A DNA stretch of 64,000 nt. It comes from Taibaiella soli. GTDB lineage: Bacteria; Bacteroidota; Bacteroidia; Chitinophagales; Chitinophagaceae. Of this stretch, positions 16,239-24,804 are shown one piece after another (within the stretch, counting starts at the first letter, position 1; the number at the start of each line of letters is the position of its first letter). The translations under genes and the position numbers were made by a program. The stretch covers positions 124,001 to 188,000 of the forward strand of contig NZ_QKTW01000022.1 in the NCBI RefSeq assembly GCF_003236175.1, read 5' to 3'. The notes under the pieces were generated by a model. It did no database searches and was not told the DNA's origin. It saw nothing but the letters and a program-made list of their open reading frames with translations.

Positions 16239-18644
16239 ATGAAAGCCGCCATAAACTTTACCATATTTTTATTGATTTTTCTGTTTTCGTTTTCCTTTAA
16301 AAGTATTGCCCAATACACGATTCAGGGAAGAATGACGGATCAGAAAAATGAAGCTGTTCCATTTGCGAACGCGGTGCTTTTGCATTTACCGGATAGTGCT
16401 ATCGTTGTCACTGCTATGACCGATACCGCCGGGTATTTCAGTATCAATGCTCAAAGCGTAGCACAAACCTTGTTGAAAGCTATTGCCAGTGGCTATCATA
16501 CACAAACAAAACTCATTACAGAAACCGGGAACGATATCAAAGTTGATTTTGTGCTGCATTCAGTCGACCGTATGCTTTCGGGTGTAACCGTGACTGCTAA
16601 CAAACCGGTGATAGAGCGTAAAGCAGATCGTACAGTATTTAATGTAGAAAGCAGTGTATCGAGCGTTGGGGCCGATGCGTTGGAATTATTGAAGCGTTCG
16701 CCGGGTGTGCGCGTCAACAATGATAATATATCGGTGGTAGGAAAGAGTACGGTTTCCATTATGATCAATGATCGTTTGGTACAGCTTTCTGCCGATGAAC
16801 TCGCTGGATTGCTTCGGTCCATGCCGGCCGAAACGATTTCGAAAATTGAAGTGATCACCGCACCGCCGGCTCGTTATGATGCCCAGGGTAACGCGGGAAT
16901 TATCAACATAGTCACCAAAAAACAACAGAAAAACGGACTCAACGGCAGTATCACCACCGCTTATGAGCAACATACTGCTGGCGGTTTTCAGACAAACGGC
17001 AATATCAATTACCGGTTCCAGAAATTTAACTTCTTCGGCAACGGCAACTATTTCACGCTCAATCGGTATCCGACAAGAACATTCACTACTTTTTATCCTG
17101 AGGAGAAATGGGTACAGACGGACGATCAGAAAGACCAAAACGTGTTTGGCCGTTTTCAAGTTGGCGCCGATTATAATATTAATAAGAAATCCATACTGGG
17201 CGTAGTTTACACCCACGGCTGGGGAAGTCCGGTGCATCACAGCCAGGAGGATATTTATACAAAAGCTTACAGTCTTGCAACAGGTATGCTGGATTCCGTA
17301 ACACGGACCATTGCTGAAACATTCGATAGTGGTCGCAGAGATGTGGGCAATCTGAATTATGAATGGCGTATCGATACCAGCGGTAAAAAGCTCAATGTTG
17401 ACCTCGATTATTTTACCCGCACCGGCAAAAAAAGAAGAGATTTTGTTTCCAATAATACACTGCCAGATGGTAGCCTGACGTCGGACTCCAGCAATAATCA
17501 GACGTTTGGAAAGCAGGTCAACAACATCGGTTCCGTAAAGCTCGATCTGGAATGGCCAACGCATTTCGCTAAATATTCCTTTGGTGGAAAGGCGTCGTTT
17601 GTACACAATATCAGTGATAATGTATTCAATTACCTCGATGGCGGCGATTTTGTGATGGACCCTAACAAGACCAATACTTTCGACTACACGGAGAACACGC
17701 AGGCATTATATGCAAGCGCACATAAAGATTTAAAAAAATGGGAACTGCAATTAGGGCTTCGTGCGGAAAATACGCAGAGCAAAGGTTATTCGCCGACACT
17801 CAATCAAACCACAACCAATAATTACTTCAAGCTTTTTCCTTCGGTTTTTGTGCAGTACAATCTGAACGAAAATCATAAATTCAATTTCAATTATACACGC
17901 CGCATCAACCGTCCCGATTTTTGGGATATGAATCCGTTCCGGGTGTATAGCACGCCAAACGCTTATGAGCAGGGAAATCCGTTCCTGCAGCCATCTTTCA
18001 GCAATAACTTTGAAATAGGGTATACGCTGAAATCTAAATACACATTCTCACTGTTCTCTGAATCCGTGCAGAATTATTTTACCCGCGTTTCAATGGTGGA
18101 TACCGTCAATAGCACGTTTATTTTCACGAGAGTCAATGCCGGTAATAATTTCAGCGCCGGGTTGCGAGCAAACGCAGTTGTGAACTTTACCAAATGGTGG
18201 GAATGTAACCTGCAGGGCAGTGGTTTTTATACGCAGTTCACACCCAAAGTATATGGCGTAAGCGGTACTTATAGTCAACCCAGTTTTTATATCGAAACCG
18301 ATAACACCATCTCATTCAATAAAGACAAAACCCTGCTGGCCGAAGCCAATTTTTATTATCTGAGCAAACAACAGGCCGATGTAGACCTGCAATCGCCCGT
18401 GTATAGTTTGGGGCTCGGTTTCAAGGCATTACTCTTTCACAAACAGCTGACGATTGGCGTGAGCGGCTACGATGTATTGCGGACGGAATGGTCTGTTTAT
18501 ACCAACGATTACAATCATACCGTCCAGAATCTTTACTTCGACGATCGCTCTGTTCGCGTAGCGCTTACCTGGAAATTCGGCAACGCAAACATTAAACTCC
18601 GGGAACGCAATACAGGAGCCGATGAGGCGAAGCGAGCCAATTAA
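16239..18644 (+). CDS. Outer-membrane beta-barrel protein, TonB-receptor-like
   Basis: 801 residues from the ATG at 16239, which gives a clean signal peptide (KAAINFTIFLLIFLFSFSFK, cleavage after SIAQ). An in-frame TTG at 16221 is the less likely start. After a carboxypeptidase-regulatory-like domain (about 22-110) comes a plug-like domain with LELLKRSPGVRV, KIEVITAPPARYDAQGNAG and IINIVTKK, then a long barrel of the OMP_b-brl_3 type. It resembles the numerous receptor-like proteins of Bacteroidota whose substrates are unknown. A 244-base gap separates it from the sulfur operon, so it is probably a separate unit. The C-terminus NTGADEAKRAN extends past the last strand. Confidence 0.85.
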   Translation: MKAAINFTIFLLIFLFSFSFKSIAQYTIQGRMTDQKNEAVPFANAVLLHLPDSAIVVTAMTDTAGYFSINAQSVAQTLLKAIASGYHTQTKLITETGNDIKVDFVLHSVDRMLSGVTVTANKPVIERKADRTVFNVESSVSSVGADALELLKRSPGVRVNNDNISVVGKSTVSIMINDRLVQLSADELAGLLRSMPAETISKIEVITAPPARYDAQGNAGIINIVTKKQQKNGLNGSITTAYEQHTAGGFQTNGNINYRFQKFNFFGNGNYFTLNRYPTRTFTTFYPEEKWVQTDDQKDQNVFGRFQVGADYNINKKSILGVVYTHGWGSPVHHSQEDIYTKAYSLATGMLDSVTRTIAETFDSGRRDVGNLNYEWRIDTSGKKLNVDLDYFTRTGKKRRDFVSNNTLPDGSLTSDSSNNQTFGKQVNNIGSVKLDLEWPTHFAKYSFGGKASFVHNISDNVFNYLDGGDFVMDPNKTNTFDYTENTQALYASAHKDLKKWELQLGLRAENTQSKGYSPTLNQTTTNNYFKLFPSVFVQYNLNENHKFNFNYTRRINRPDFWDMNPFRVYSTPNAYEQGNPFLQPSFSNNFEIGYTLKSKYTFSLFSESVQNYFTRVSMVDTVNSTFIFTRVNAGNNFSAGLRANAVVNFTKWWECNLQGSGFYTQFTPKVYGVSGTYSQPSFYIETDNTISFNKDKTLLAEANFYYLSKQQADVDLQSPVYSLGLGFKALLFHKQLTIGVSGYDVLRTEWSVYTNDYNHTVQNLYFDDRSVRVALTWKFGNANIKLRERNTGADEAKRAN

Positions 18645-18883
18645 TAAAAGTTTAACGAGCCCATTGTTTTTTTTGTGTTGCTGTAAGCCTTGGCAGTATT
18701 GGGTTGTGCGTTGTTTTTCTAAAGCTTCAATCCGGCGATAATTAAAAATTATTTGGCGGGCTAAAATAATTATTAGAGTTTTGCTCACATGAAACAATCG
18801 AATATTAAGACGAATAACTGCTGGATGTACTTTCATATAGGAAGGGCATAGGTGTTATGTTTTGATATCAAAATCATAAAACT

Positions 18884-18920
18884 AAAAGCCCTTCGGAAAT
18901 CCCGAGGGGCTTTTTACTTT
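18884..18920 (+). terminator. Intrinsic terminator
   Basis: AAAAGCCCTTCGG pairs with CCGAGGGGCTTTT around a 5-nt loop (13 bp with one G-T pair), followed by TTTTTACTTT. It would end transcripts from 16239-18644 and separates them from the leader that starts just downstream. Confidence 0.85.
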
Positions 18921-18935
18921 ACGAAAAACAAAAAA

Positions 18936-19040
18936 ATGCAAAAGACAATACTATCGGTAACCAATAAGATGCATCAATGGACGCGTTGTTATTTTATTAA
19001 TAGCAAGGGGGCGCGACATTGTATGGTTACGGACAGATAA
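18936..19040 (+). CDS. Putative leader peptide (34 aa) upstream of DUF2721 gene
   Basis: ATG at 18936 after an A-rich stretch opens 34 codons ending in TAA at 19038-19040. The product starts MQKTILSVTNKMHQW and continues TRCYFINSKGARHC, then MVTDR. The segment from residue 12 on uses 17 of the 20 amino acids in 23 positions, with rare ones (W, C, Y, F, H) close together. It overlaps the first arm (19003-19013) of the three-arm switch described at 19003-19105, so ribosome position would affect which hairpin forms. It could instead be a chance ORF over a structured RNA. Confidence 0.4.
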   Translation: MQKTILSVTNKMHQWTRCYFINSKGARHCMVTDR

Positions 19041-19105
19041 CTGATACATAGTTACCTAAACATTCGCCCCCTTGCTGCTCAGACCGCAAGGGGGCGTTTC
19101 TTTTT
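19003..19105 (+). promoter_or_regulatory. Attenuator-like three-arm RNA switch with terminator
   Basis: GCAAGGGGGCG occurs at 19003-19013 and again at 19086-19096, and its exact complement CGCCCCCTTGC lies between them at 19065-19075. Arms 2 and 3 form an 11-bp GC-rich hairpin followed by TTTCTTTTT (19097-19105), a strong intrinsic terminator. Arms 1 and 2 form a competing antiterminator. A second set acts alike: GGTAACC near 18956 can pair with GGTTAC near 19025 or GTTACC near 19051. The next gene starts at 19138, so the switch would control the DUF2721 gene. Confidence 0.7.
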
Positions 19106-19137
19106 AAACCATTTTTCACTACCAAAAATTTAAGATC

Positions 19138-19611
19138 ATGAGACTGGAATTTGCTATACCCGCTTTAGAATTATCCACAGCAGCCACTTTTCTGCTGGTG
19201 TTCAATAACCGTATGTTGCACGCTTCACAACACATCCGTGAGTTGACAGAGCGTTATAAACAAAGCCGCGATTCAAAAATCGTAGGTCAGGTACGCAAGA
19301 TGCACCGTCAGGTATTGCTGCTGCGCGATATAAAAATTGTAACCATCATTAGTATCATACTCTGCGTGGTAACGATGTTGCTGATGTTTAATAAACAGAT
19401 GGCAAACGCAACAATCGCATTTATGATTTCGCTGATTGCGCTGGGCATCGCGTTGGTGTTGACAGTTGTGGAGCTAATCACAGCAACCAACACACTCAAT
19501 TACGCACTCGATAAAAGAATGAAAAGCAATTATCCGTTTTTAAATCTGCGCAGATTGTTTAAGCGGCCATCGTTCGACGAACAATTGTTTAAAGAAGAAA
19601 TACTTAATTAA
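19138..19611 (+). CDS. DUF2721-like small membrane protein
   Basis: 157 residues. The N-terminal segment FAIPALELSTAATFLLVFNN is a membrane helix, then comes a basic linker (ASQHIRELTERYKQSRDSK), then two more hydrophobic helices (IKIVTIISIILCVVTMLLMF and ATIAFMISLIALGIALVLTV), and a basic tail. This pattern matches the DUF2721 family, whose function is not known. It lies 33 bases downstream of the attenuator-like terminator. The next gene follows after 22 bases and is probably co-transcribed. Confidence 0.75.
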   Translation: MRLEFAIPALELSTAATFLLVFNNRMLHASQHIRELTERYKQSRDSKIVGQVRKMHRQVLLLRDIKIVTIISIILCVVTMLLMFNKQMANATIAFMISLIALGIALVLTVVELITATNTLNYALDKRMKSNYPFLNLRRLFKRPSFDEQLFKEEILN

Positions 19612-19633
19612 TCAACCATAATAAAAACCAAAA

Positions 19634-19990
19634 ATGAAACTGACTTCAGAGAAAGCAAAATTCAACCGGCAGAGCCCCGGCAAAACATTTGTGATACCCG
19701 AGCCCAAAGTAGGCAAGGGTCTCAATCAGGGAATTCTGATCGCAGAAATCTTCGATGCTGCAAATGCAGCTATTGATAAAGTAGCGAGAATGTACGATTA
19801 CAGAAACATCACAGAATCCAGCAAACAAGTATTGTTTTTCGGCAACGTTACAGCCGGTGATACCATTGTGCTTACTACAAATATTGTACGTCGTATAAAA
19901 GACATCAAGGTAACCGTTGCGCTGAAGAAAATTAAAATCGGCAATGACGAAGTTGTAGCAACCGGAAAATTCTTGTATGTGGCAGAGTAG
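19634..19990 (+). CDS. Small protein, hotdog/thioesterase-like
   Basis: 118 residues, no signal peptide or membrane segment. The pattern of a central helix (GILIAEIFDAANAAIDKVA) followed by alternating strands (KQVLFFGNVTAGDTIVLTTN, IKVTVALKKIKIGNDEVVAT) resembles the hotdog fold of acyl-CoA thioesterases, with GKFLYVAE as a typical last strand. I cannot point to a catalytic residue with certainty. Possible operon partner of the DUF2721 gene. Confidence 0.55.
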   Translation: MKLTSEKAKFNRQSPGKTFVIPEPKVGKGLNQGILIAEIFDAANAAIDKVARMYDYRNITESSKQVLFFGNVTAGDTIVLTTNIVRRIKDIKVTVALKKIKIGNDEVVATGKFLYVAE

Positions 19991-20093
19991 TTGTGATGAT
20001 GACAATAGCGGAAACAATTGACAAGGGACAGTTGATGGCCCTCATGTTGATTCAAATGTTTCCGCTATTTTTTCTATTCAATATCAAAAATAC

Positions 20094-20240
20094 GTGTCGC
20101 CCTAAGCACAGTCGAAGTGTGTTCACGCTTAAGTGTCACCCAGAGCGTAGTCGAAGGGCAATCAAGCCTAGGTGTCATCCTGAGCGTAGTCGAAGGGCGT
20201 TCAAACCTAAGTGTCACCCTGAGCGTAGTCGAAGGGCGTT
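20094..20240 (+). repeat. 39-bp tandem repeat, about four units
   Basis: Units start at 20094, 20133, 20172 and 20211, exactly 39 bp apart. The shared core is GTGTCACCCTGAGCGTAG followed by TCGAAGGGC. The first unit is the most diverged. The core belongs to a repeat type (CCTGAGCG-AGTCGAAGG) that is widespread in intergenic DNA of Bacteroidota. Confidence 0.85.
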
Positions 20241-20280
20241 CGCAAAAAGTATTTCTTTCTTTTGTTACCAGCTTCTCATG

Positions 20281-20308
20281 CTCCGGTTAAGCATCCGTTG
20301 CGTCGCTC
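20281..20308 (-). repeat. Dispersed repeat family R1, copy 2
   Basis: CTCCGGTTAAGCATCCGTTG followed by CGTCGCTC is the reverse complement of the R1 core, here inverted relative to copy 1 at 1835. Confidence 0.65.
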
Positions 20309-20466
20309 CGTTCATCTTCAGTGCTACTATTGAGCATGCTCATCGGGAGAAGGTGATCATATTCCGCGGGACTTCTCCTTTGTACCAATGACACGTTTAA
20401 AATTGAGTTCAATTTCAAGGCCCTTAGTTTGGCAGTACAGTAGCAATGAAGCTCAATCGAGCGACC

Positions 20467-20583
20467 GTCTAAGCCACGGAGTGATCTGGCTTAGACTGCC
20501 CTTTTTTGCCTACTTTTTTACTCGCGTTCATATCATCTCGGGTCGCTCATGAGGGCTTCGCCGTTTGGCATAAAAAAAGTAGG
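20467..20583. repeat. Inverted-repeat element with two hairpins
   Basis: GTCTAAGCCA (20467-20476) and TGGCTTAGAC (20487-20496) form a perfect 10-bp stem followed by a T-rich run. CCTACTTTTTTA (20509-20520) pairs with TAAAAAAAGTAGG (20571-20583) across a 50-base loop. No coding sequence inside. It could be a small non-autonomous mobile element or a structured transcript. Confidence 0.5.
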
Positions 20584-20769
20584 AGCATGATGGTTCGAAG
20601 CCAGATTTGAAGGACTATTGCTAAATCAAGGTGTCATTGTCTTTTGATTGTGGGTACCGAATAATTAGTCAAAGTGACAATAGGAGCCTCTCCAGTAGTG
20701 AGCATCGCTAGAAAATACCTTAGCGTCTTTGCTTCTTACGCATCTTTTCGGGAAACCCACGTCAAAAAA

Positions 20770-22272
20770 TTAGTGATCAGTAAGTTGGAGCACCTTCGAT
20801 GTTCTTGCGCGCATTTTCATTGCCAGTTCCTTATTATTTGCCAGCGACTGACCATAAGACGGAATCATCTCTTTCAGTTTCGCCTGCACATTCGGTGCAC
20901 TCACACGATCTTTAAAACAACGGTTAATCAGATCAAGCATAATAGGAACCGAAGTAGACGCACCTGGCGAAGCACCCAACAGTGCAGCAATAGAACCATC
21001 CGCAGACGAAACTATTTCCGTACCGAATTCCAGCACGCCGCCTTCTTCCTTATCTTTTTTTATCACCTGCACACGCTGACCTGCAATAGCCAGTTCCCAG
21101 TCTTCCATTTTTGCTTCAGGGAAATATTCCTTCAGCGCTGCCAGACGATCTTCCGGTGATTGACGCACTTGCTCAATCAGATATTTCGTCAGCGGAATAT
21201 TATGAAGACCCGCGGATAACATCGGACGAATATTCGCGACTTTAATTGACGCAGGTAAATCAAAGAAAGAACCTTCTTTCAGGAATTTCGTAGAGAATCC
21301 AGCGTATGGGCCGAAAAGTAATGCATGTTTATCGCCCATCGTACGGGTGTCCAAATGCGGAACAGACATCGGAGGCGCGCCCACACTGGCTTTGCCATAT
21401 ACTTTTGCATGATGGCGTTCAATAACTTCTTCATTGGTACAACGCAACCATTGACCACTTACCGGAAAGCCTCCATAGCCCTTCGCTTCCGGAATGCCCG
21501 ATTTTTCCAGCAATGGCAACGCTCCGCCACCGGCACCAATAAATACAAATCGTGCAGTCGTTTCTTCGCGTTTTCCGGTTTTTGGATCCTTCGCAATCAG
21601 ATACCAATGATTATTCTGGTCACGCTGCAACGTACGTATTTCATGACCCAGATGAATTTTTACACCATCCTGTTTTTGCAGAAAATTAAATAAAGCACGC
21701 GTCAGTGCGCCGAAGTTTACATCCGTACCCAGATCCATTTTCGTAGCCGCTACTTTCTGGTTCACATCACGTCCTTCCATCACCAGGGGAATCCATTTCT
21801 CTAAAGTCGCACGTTCTTCACTATACTGCATCGCTTCAAAAAGATGATTCTTGATAAGCGCGTCGTGTCTCTTGCGGAGATAGTTTACATTGTCGTCGCC
21901 CCATACGAAACTCATGTGCGGAATGCTGTTGATAAACGTCCGCGGATCATCAATCATATCTTGCTCCACCATATAAGACCAGAACTGTTTCGATACTTCA
22001 AATTGTTCTGCAATCTTCAGCGCCTTGCTGATATCAATTGATCCATCTGCTTTTTCCGGCGTGTAATTGAGTTCACAAAATGCTGAGTGTCCCGTTCCTG
22101 CATTGTTCCAGGCGTCAGAACTTTCTCCCGCAATTACATCAAGTCGTTCAAAAATTTCAATTGTAAGATCGGGACGAAGCAATTTTAAAAAAGTCCCCAA
22201 TGTTGCACTCATAATACCTGCACCTACCAAAACCACATCCACCGCGTGCGAAATCTGTGTATCCTTATTCAT
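20770..22272 (-). CDS. mqo: Malate:quinone oxidoreductase
   Basis: 500 residues with an N-terminal FAD dinucleotide fold (DVVLVGAGIMSATLGTFLK, residues 12-30) and the family segments GESSDAWNNAGTGHSAFCEL and LLFGPYAGFSTKFLKEGSF. It oxidises malate to oxaloacetate at the inner face of the membrane and passes electrons to quinone, a TCA-cycle step parallel to malate dehydrogenase. Length matches the family. It stands alone, transcribed away from the AraC-type gene. Confidence 0.95.
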   Translation of the reverse strand: MNKDTQISHAVDVVLVGAGIMSATLGTFLKLLRPDLTIEIFERLDVIAGESSDAWNNAGTGHSAFCELNYTPEKADGSIDISKALKIAEQFEVSKQFWSYMVEQDMIDDPRTFINSIPHMSFVWGDDNVNYLRKRHDALIKNHLFEAMQYSEERATLEKWIPLVMEGRDVNQKVAATKMDLGTDVNFGALTRALFNFLQKQDGVKIHLGHEIRTLQRDQNNHWYLIAKDPKTGKREETTARFVFIGAGGGALPLLEKSGIPEAKGYGGFPVSGQWLRCTNEEVIERHHAKVYGKASVGAPPMSVPHLDTRTMGDKHALLFGPYAGFSTKFLKEGSFFDLPASIKVANIRPMLSAGLHNIPLTKYLIEQVRQSPEDRLAALKEYFPEAKMEDWELAIAGQRVQVIKKDKEEGGVLEFGTEIVSSADGSIAALLGASPGASTSVPIMLDLINRCFKDRVSAPNVQAKLKEMIPSYGQSLANNKELAMKMRARTSKVLQLTDH

Positions 22273-22573
22273 AGCCAGTGATTAGTCTTTAAATCGTTCA
22301 CTAAAATTAGGGCTTTGTGATCAATGGTGAATGGTCAATCGTGAATGACGATATAGCGAAGGCTGATAGGTTGATTCCTGTGAGATGCTTTCTCCGCATT
22401 GAGCTTGAAAAGAACCTGCAAGCTCATGTTCCGCGGGACTTCTCCTTCGTCGAAGTGACAAACGCGGTGATCCTTGATAGTTTGATATGTCGCAGCGCCT
22501 TTGTGACAGCCGCGAGATTTTTTGACGCTCGACTTTTGATTTTGGCTTTATTTGAATTTCATAACTTCGCTCT
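22273..22573. other. Divergent intergenic region between mqo and the AraC-type gene
   Basis: About 300 bases without a gene. It holds GTGAATGG-type short repeats (near 22321-22347) and a GGGACTTCTCCTTCGTCGAA repeat (22437-22456). Next to the AraC-type gene, TAACTTCG at about 22562 could be its -7 element. Confidence 0.45.
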
Positions 22574-23482
22574 ATGAAAAAAGTGGAAACGATTGAGGAT
22601 TTGTACAAACGTAGACCCAATGATAAAATGCCGGATTGGAGTGCAGCGGTGCACAATGGTTACGGGCATTTTAATGTGTTTTTGCGGGCGGATTATGCAT
22701 GCAGAAGCATTACGCCATACAGTCGTAAAGATTATTATAAGATTACACTTTTGATGGGCAACGGAGTAGTGCACTATGCCGACCGCAGCATCGAAGTATC
22801 CAGTCCCGCGCTTTTGTTTTCCAATCCAACCGTTCCATATTCCTGGGAAGCAACCGACGAAGTGCAGGATGGTTATTTCTGTTTATTTACAGAATCCTTT
22901 ATTCGCTGGGGCAATAAATTTGATCGGGGCGGTGAATTGCCTTTATTCAAAGCGGGTGGCGATCCATTGTTTTTTCTGGGTGAAACACAGGTGCAGCGCA
23001 TCTCTGGTATTTTTCTGAGAATGTTCGAAGAACGCGACAGCGAATACGTCTATAAGTACGAATTATTGCGTTCTTACGTGGACCTGCTGATTCATGAGGC
23101 GTTGAAATTAAAACCTGCGGATACTTATTTCCGGCATGCCAATGCCTCTTCACGCATTTCCAGTCTGTTTCTCGAACTGCTGGAACGCCAGTTTCCAATT
23201 GATACACCACAAAATAATTTTGCATTGAAAACCGCAAAAGATTATGCAGGAAAATTATCTGTGCATGTAAACCATTTGAATCGCGCTGTAAAAGAGACAA
23301 CCGGCAAAACGACGACGGAGCATATTGCGGAGCGCATTACGCAAGAGGCGAAAGCTTTATTAAAACATACCGACTGGAATATCTCCGAAATCGGATATGC
23401 ACTCGGCTTTGAATATCCTGCTTACTTCAATAACTTTTTTAAAAAGCAGACGAGTACCACGCCAAAATCATTTCGCAATTGA
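22574..23482 (+). CDS. AraC-family transcriptional regulator
   Basis: 302 residues. The N-terminal half resembles a cupin-like ligand domain (YYKITLLMGNGVVHYADRSI). The C-terminal 100 residues form the double helix-turn-helix: LSVHVNHLNRAVKETTGKTT is the first and WNISEIGYALGFEYPAYFNN the second. It should bind DNA near its targets; the aldo/keto reductase gene starts 86 bases downstream on the same strand and is the likely target. No effector can be named. Confidence 0.88.
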   Translation: MKKVETIEDLYKRRPNDKMPDWSAAVHNGYGHFNVFLRADYACRSITPYSRKDYYKITLLMGNGVVHYADRSIEVSSPALLFSNPTVPYSWEATDEVQDGYFCLFTESFIRWGNKFDRGGELPLFKAGGDPLFFLGETQVQRISGIFLRMFEERDSEYVYKYELLRSYVDLLIHEALKLKPADTYFRHANASSRISSLFLELLERQFPIDTPQNNFALKTAKDYAGKLSVHVNHLNRAVKETTGKTTTEHIAERITQEAKALLKHTDWNISEIGYALGFEYPAYFNNFFKKQTSTTPKSFRN

Positions 23483-23520
23483 TTGTTTGAATTGTTTAAG
23501 TTTTGGTTTGAAATGCTTAA

Positions 23521-23549
23521 TTGCTGAATCTCCGACGCTGATACCTTTG
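23521..23549 (+). promoter_or_regulatory. Promoter of the aldo/keto reductase gene
   Basis: TTG at 23521-23523 and TACCTTTG at 23542-23549 with an 18-base spacer match the Bacteroidota consensus. The predicted start point (about 23556) lies just before the ATG at 23569, so the gene can be transcribed apart from the AraC-type gene. Confidence 0.65.
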
Positions 23550-23568
23550 TCTTACAAAATCAAAATCT

Positions 23569-24573
23569 ATGAAATACAGGAATCTCGCTAATACAGGCGA
23601 AAAATTATCTGCAGTTGGATTGGGTTGTATGGGGATGAGCTTTGCTTACGGTCCTGGTGATGACGAGGAATCAATTGCCACTTTACATAAAGCACTCGAC
23701 TTAGGCATTAATTTTTGGGACACAGCTGATATGTATGCGCTTGGCAAAAATGAAGAACTGATTTCAAAAGTGCTGGTGCCGAATCGCGATAAAGTTTTCA
23801 TTGCTACAAAATTTGGCTTTCGTGTGAAAGACGAAGGGGCGGGTTTCAGCGGTACGCCGGGAACTTATATCGATGGGTCTCCAGCTTATCTGAAAACCGC
23901 AGTAGAGGCAAGTTTAAAGAGATTGAAGATCGATACGATAGATCTGTATTATGCACACCGTATTGATCCGAATGTGCCGGTAGAAGACATGGTAGGCGCG
24001 ATGGCTGATCTGGTAAAAGAAGGTAAAATCCGTTATCTGGGTTTGTCCGAAGCATCTGCAGCTTCTTTGCGTAAAGCGCAGGCTGTGCATCCGATTGCGG
24101 CCTTACAGAGTGAGTATTCTGTGCTTACCCGCGATCTGGAAGCAGAAATTTTACCAACCTGCCGCGAACTCGGTATTACACTGGTGCCGTACAGTCCATT
24201 AGCTCGTGGCATTATCACCGCAACAATCGGTGATGCTTCTTCTTTGGATGCTACAGATTGGCGCCGTACGCTGCCACGTTTTGAAGAAACGCACTGGGAA
24301 AATAATCAGAAGCTTGTAAATGAATTTGCGGCATTGGCTAAAGATAAAAATGCAACGCCCGCACAACTGGCATTGGCATGGGTTTTAGCGCAGGGTGAAG
24401 ATATTATTCCAATTCCTGGTACTAAGAAAAGAAAATATTTAGAAGAAAATGCAGGCGCGGTAAATATCGAACTTTCAAAATCAGACCTGGATGCAATCGA
24501 AGCATTGCTGCATAAATATCCTGACGTCGGTCAGCGGTATAGCGATGGTGCGATGAAACTGGTGAATCAATAG
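23569..24573 (+). CDS. Aldo/keto reductase
   Basis: 334 residues, TIM-barrel AKR family. The catalytic tetrad is visible: Asp and Tyr in FWDTADMYALGKNE (about residues 50-63), Lys in VFIATKFGF, and His in LYYAHRIDP. The NADPH-binding end has IPIPGTKKRKYLEENAGA. Best matched to the general AKR branch that reduces aldehydes and quinones; the physiological substrate is unknown. Sits behind the AraC-type regulator and ends before a bidirectional terminator. Confidence 0.92.
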   Translation: MKYRNLANTGEKLSAVGLGCMGMSFAYGPGDDEESIATLHKALDLGINFWDTADMYALGKNEELISKVLVPNRDKVFIATKFGFRVKDEGAGFSGTPGTYIDGSPAYLKTAVEASLKRLKIDTIDLYYAHRIDPNVPVEDMVGAMADLVKEGKIRYLGLSEASAASLRKAQAVHPIAALQSEYSVLTRDLEAEILPTCRELGITLVPYSPLARGIITATIGDASSLDATDWRRTLPRFEETHWENNQKLVNEFAALAKDKNATPAQLALAWVLAQGEDIIPIPGTKKRKYLEENAGAVNIELSKSDLDAIEALLHKYPDVGQRYSDGAMKLVNQ

Positions 24574-24675
24574 ATTGGAAAGTCAAAATTCAAAACCTAA
24601 ATGTTATAACATGGTTCATGTCGACGAAAGGAGACATCCCGTGAGATGTTTTTCTTGTTATAATTAGAGTCCGTA

Positions 24676-24697
24676 GAGACGTTGCATGCAACGTCTC
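24676..24697. repeat. Perfect 22-bp palindrome
   Basis: GAGACGTTGCA followed by its exact complement TGCAACGTCTC, with no spacer. The same palindrome, as I recall, is scattered through intergenic DNA of unrelated bacteria. It sits between convergent genes and is not needed as a terminator because a better one follows. Confidence 0.7.
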
Positions 24698-24716
24698 CAA
24701 ATAACGGGATACAAAA

Positions 24717-24745
24717 AAATGCTCACGATTTCGTGAGCATTTTTA
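24717..24745. terminator. Bidirectional terminator between convergent genes
   Basis: AAATGCTCACG (24717-24727), loop ATTT, CGTGAGCATTT (24732-24742). T-runs lie on both sides, so it can serve the aldo/keto reductase gene (+) and the NlpC/P60 gene (-). Confidence 0.85.
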
Positions 24746-24804
24746 ATTTCTTATCGATCGCGAAAATCATATTTCGCACATTAAACCACATTCCTCACAT
24801 TCCA

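Larger units (their letters stand above)
19991..20769. other. Gene-free, repeat-rich stretch of 0.78 kb
   Basis: No convincing gene. It holds four 39-bp tandem units, one R1 repeat, a GGGACTTCTCC-type repeat (near 20370; a relative is near 22437), and an inverted-repeat element at 20467-20583. An ORF across the 39-bp units exists but its product is just the repeat read in one frame. Confidence 0.6.

Noticed and set aside
16686-17606. 306-codon open frame on the minus strand inside the outer-membrane protein gene
   Set aside because: Antisense to a strong CDS with clear family signatures; composition looks non-protein-like.
20581-20612. GGTTCGAAGCC as a tRNA T-arm
   Set aside because: No acceptor stem, anticodon arm or CCA-like end could be drawn around it.
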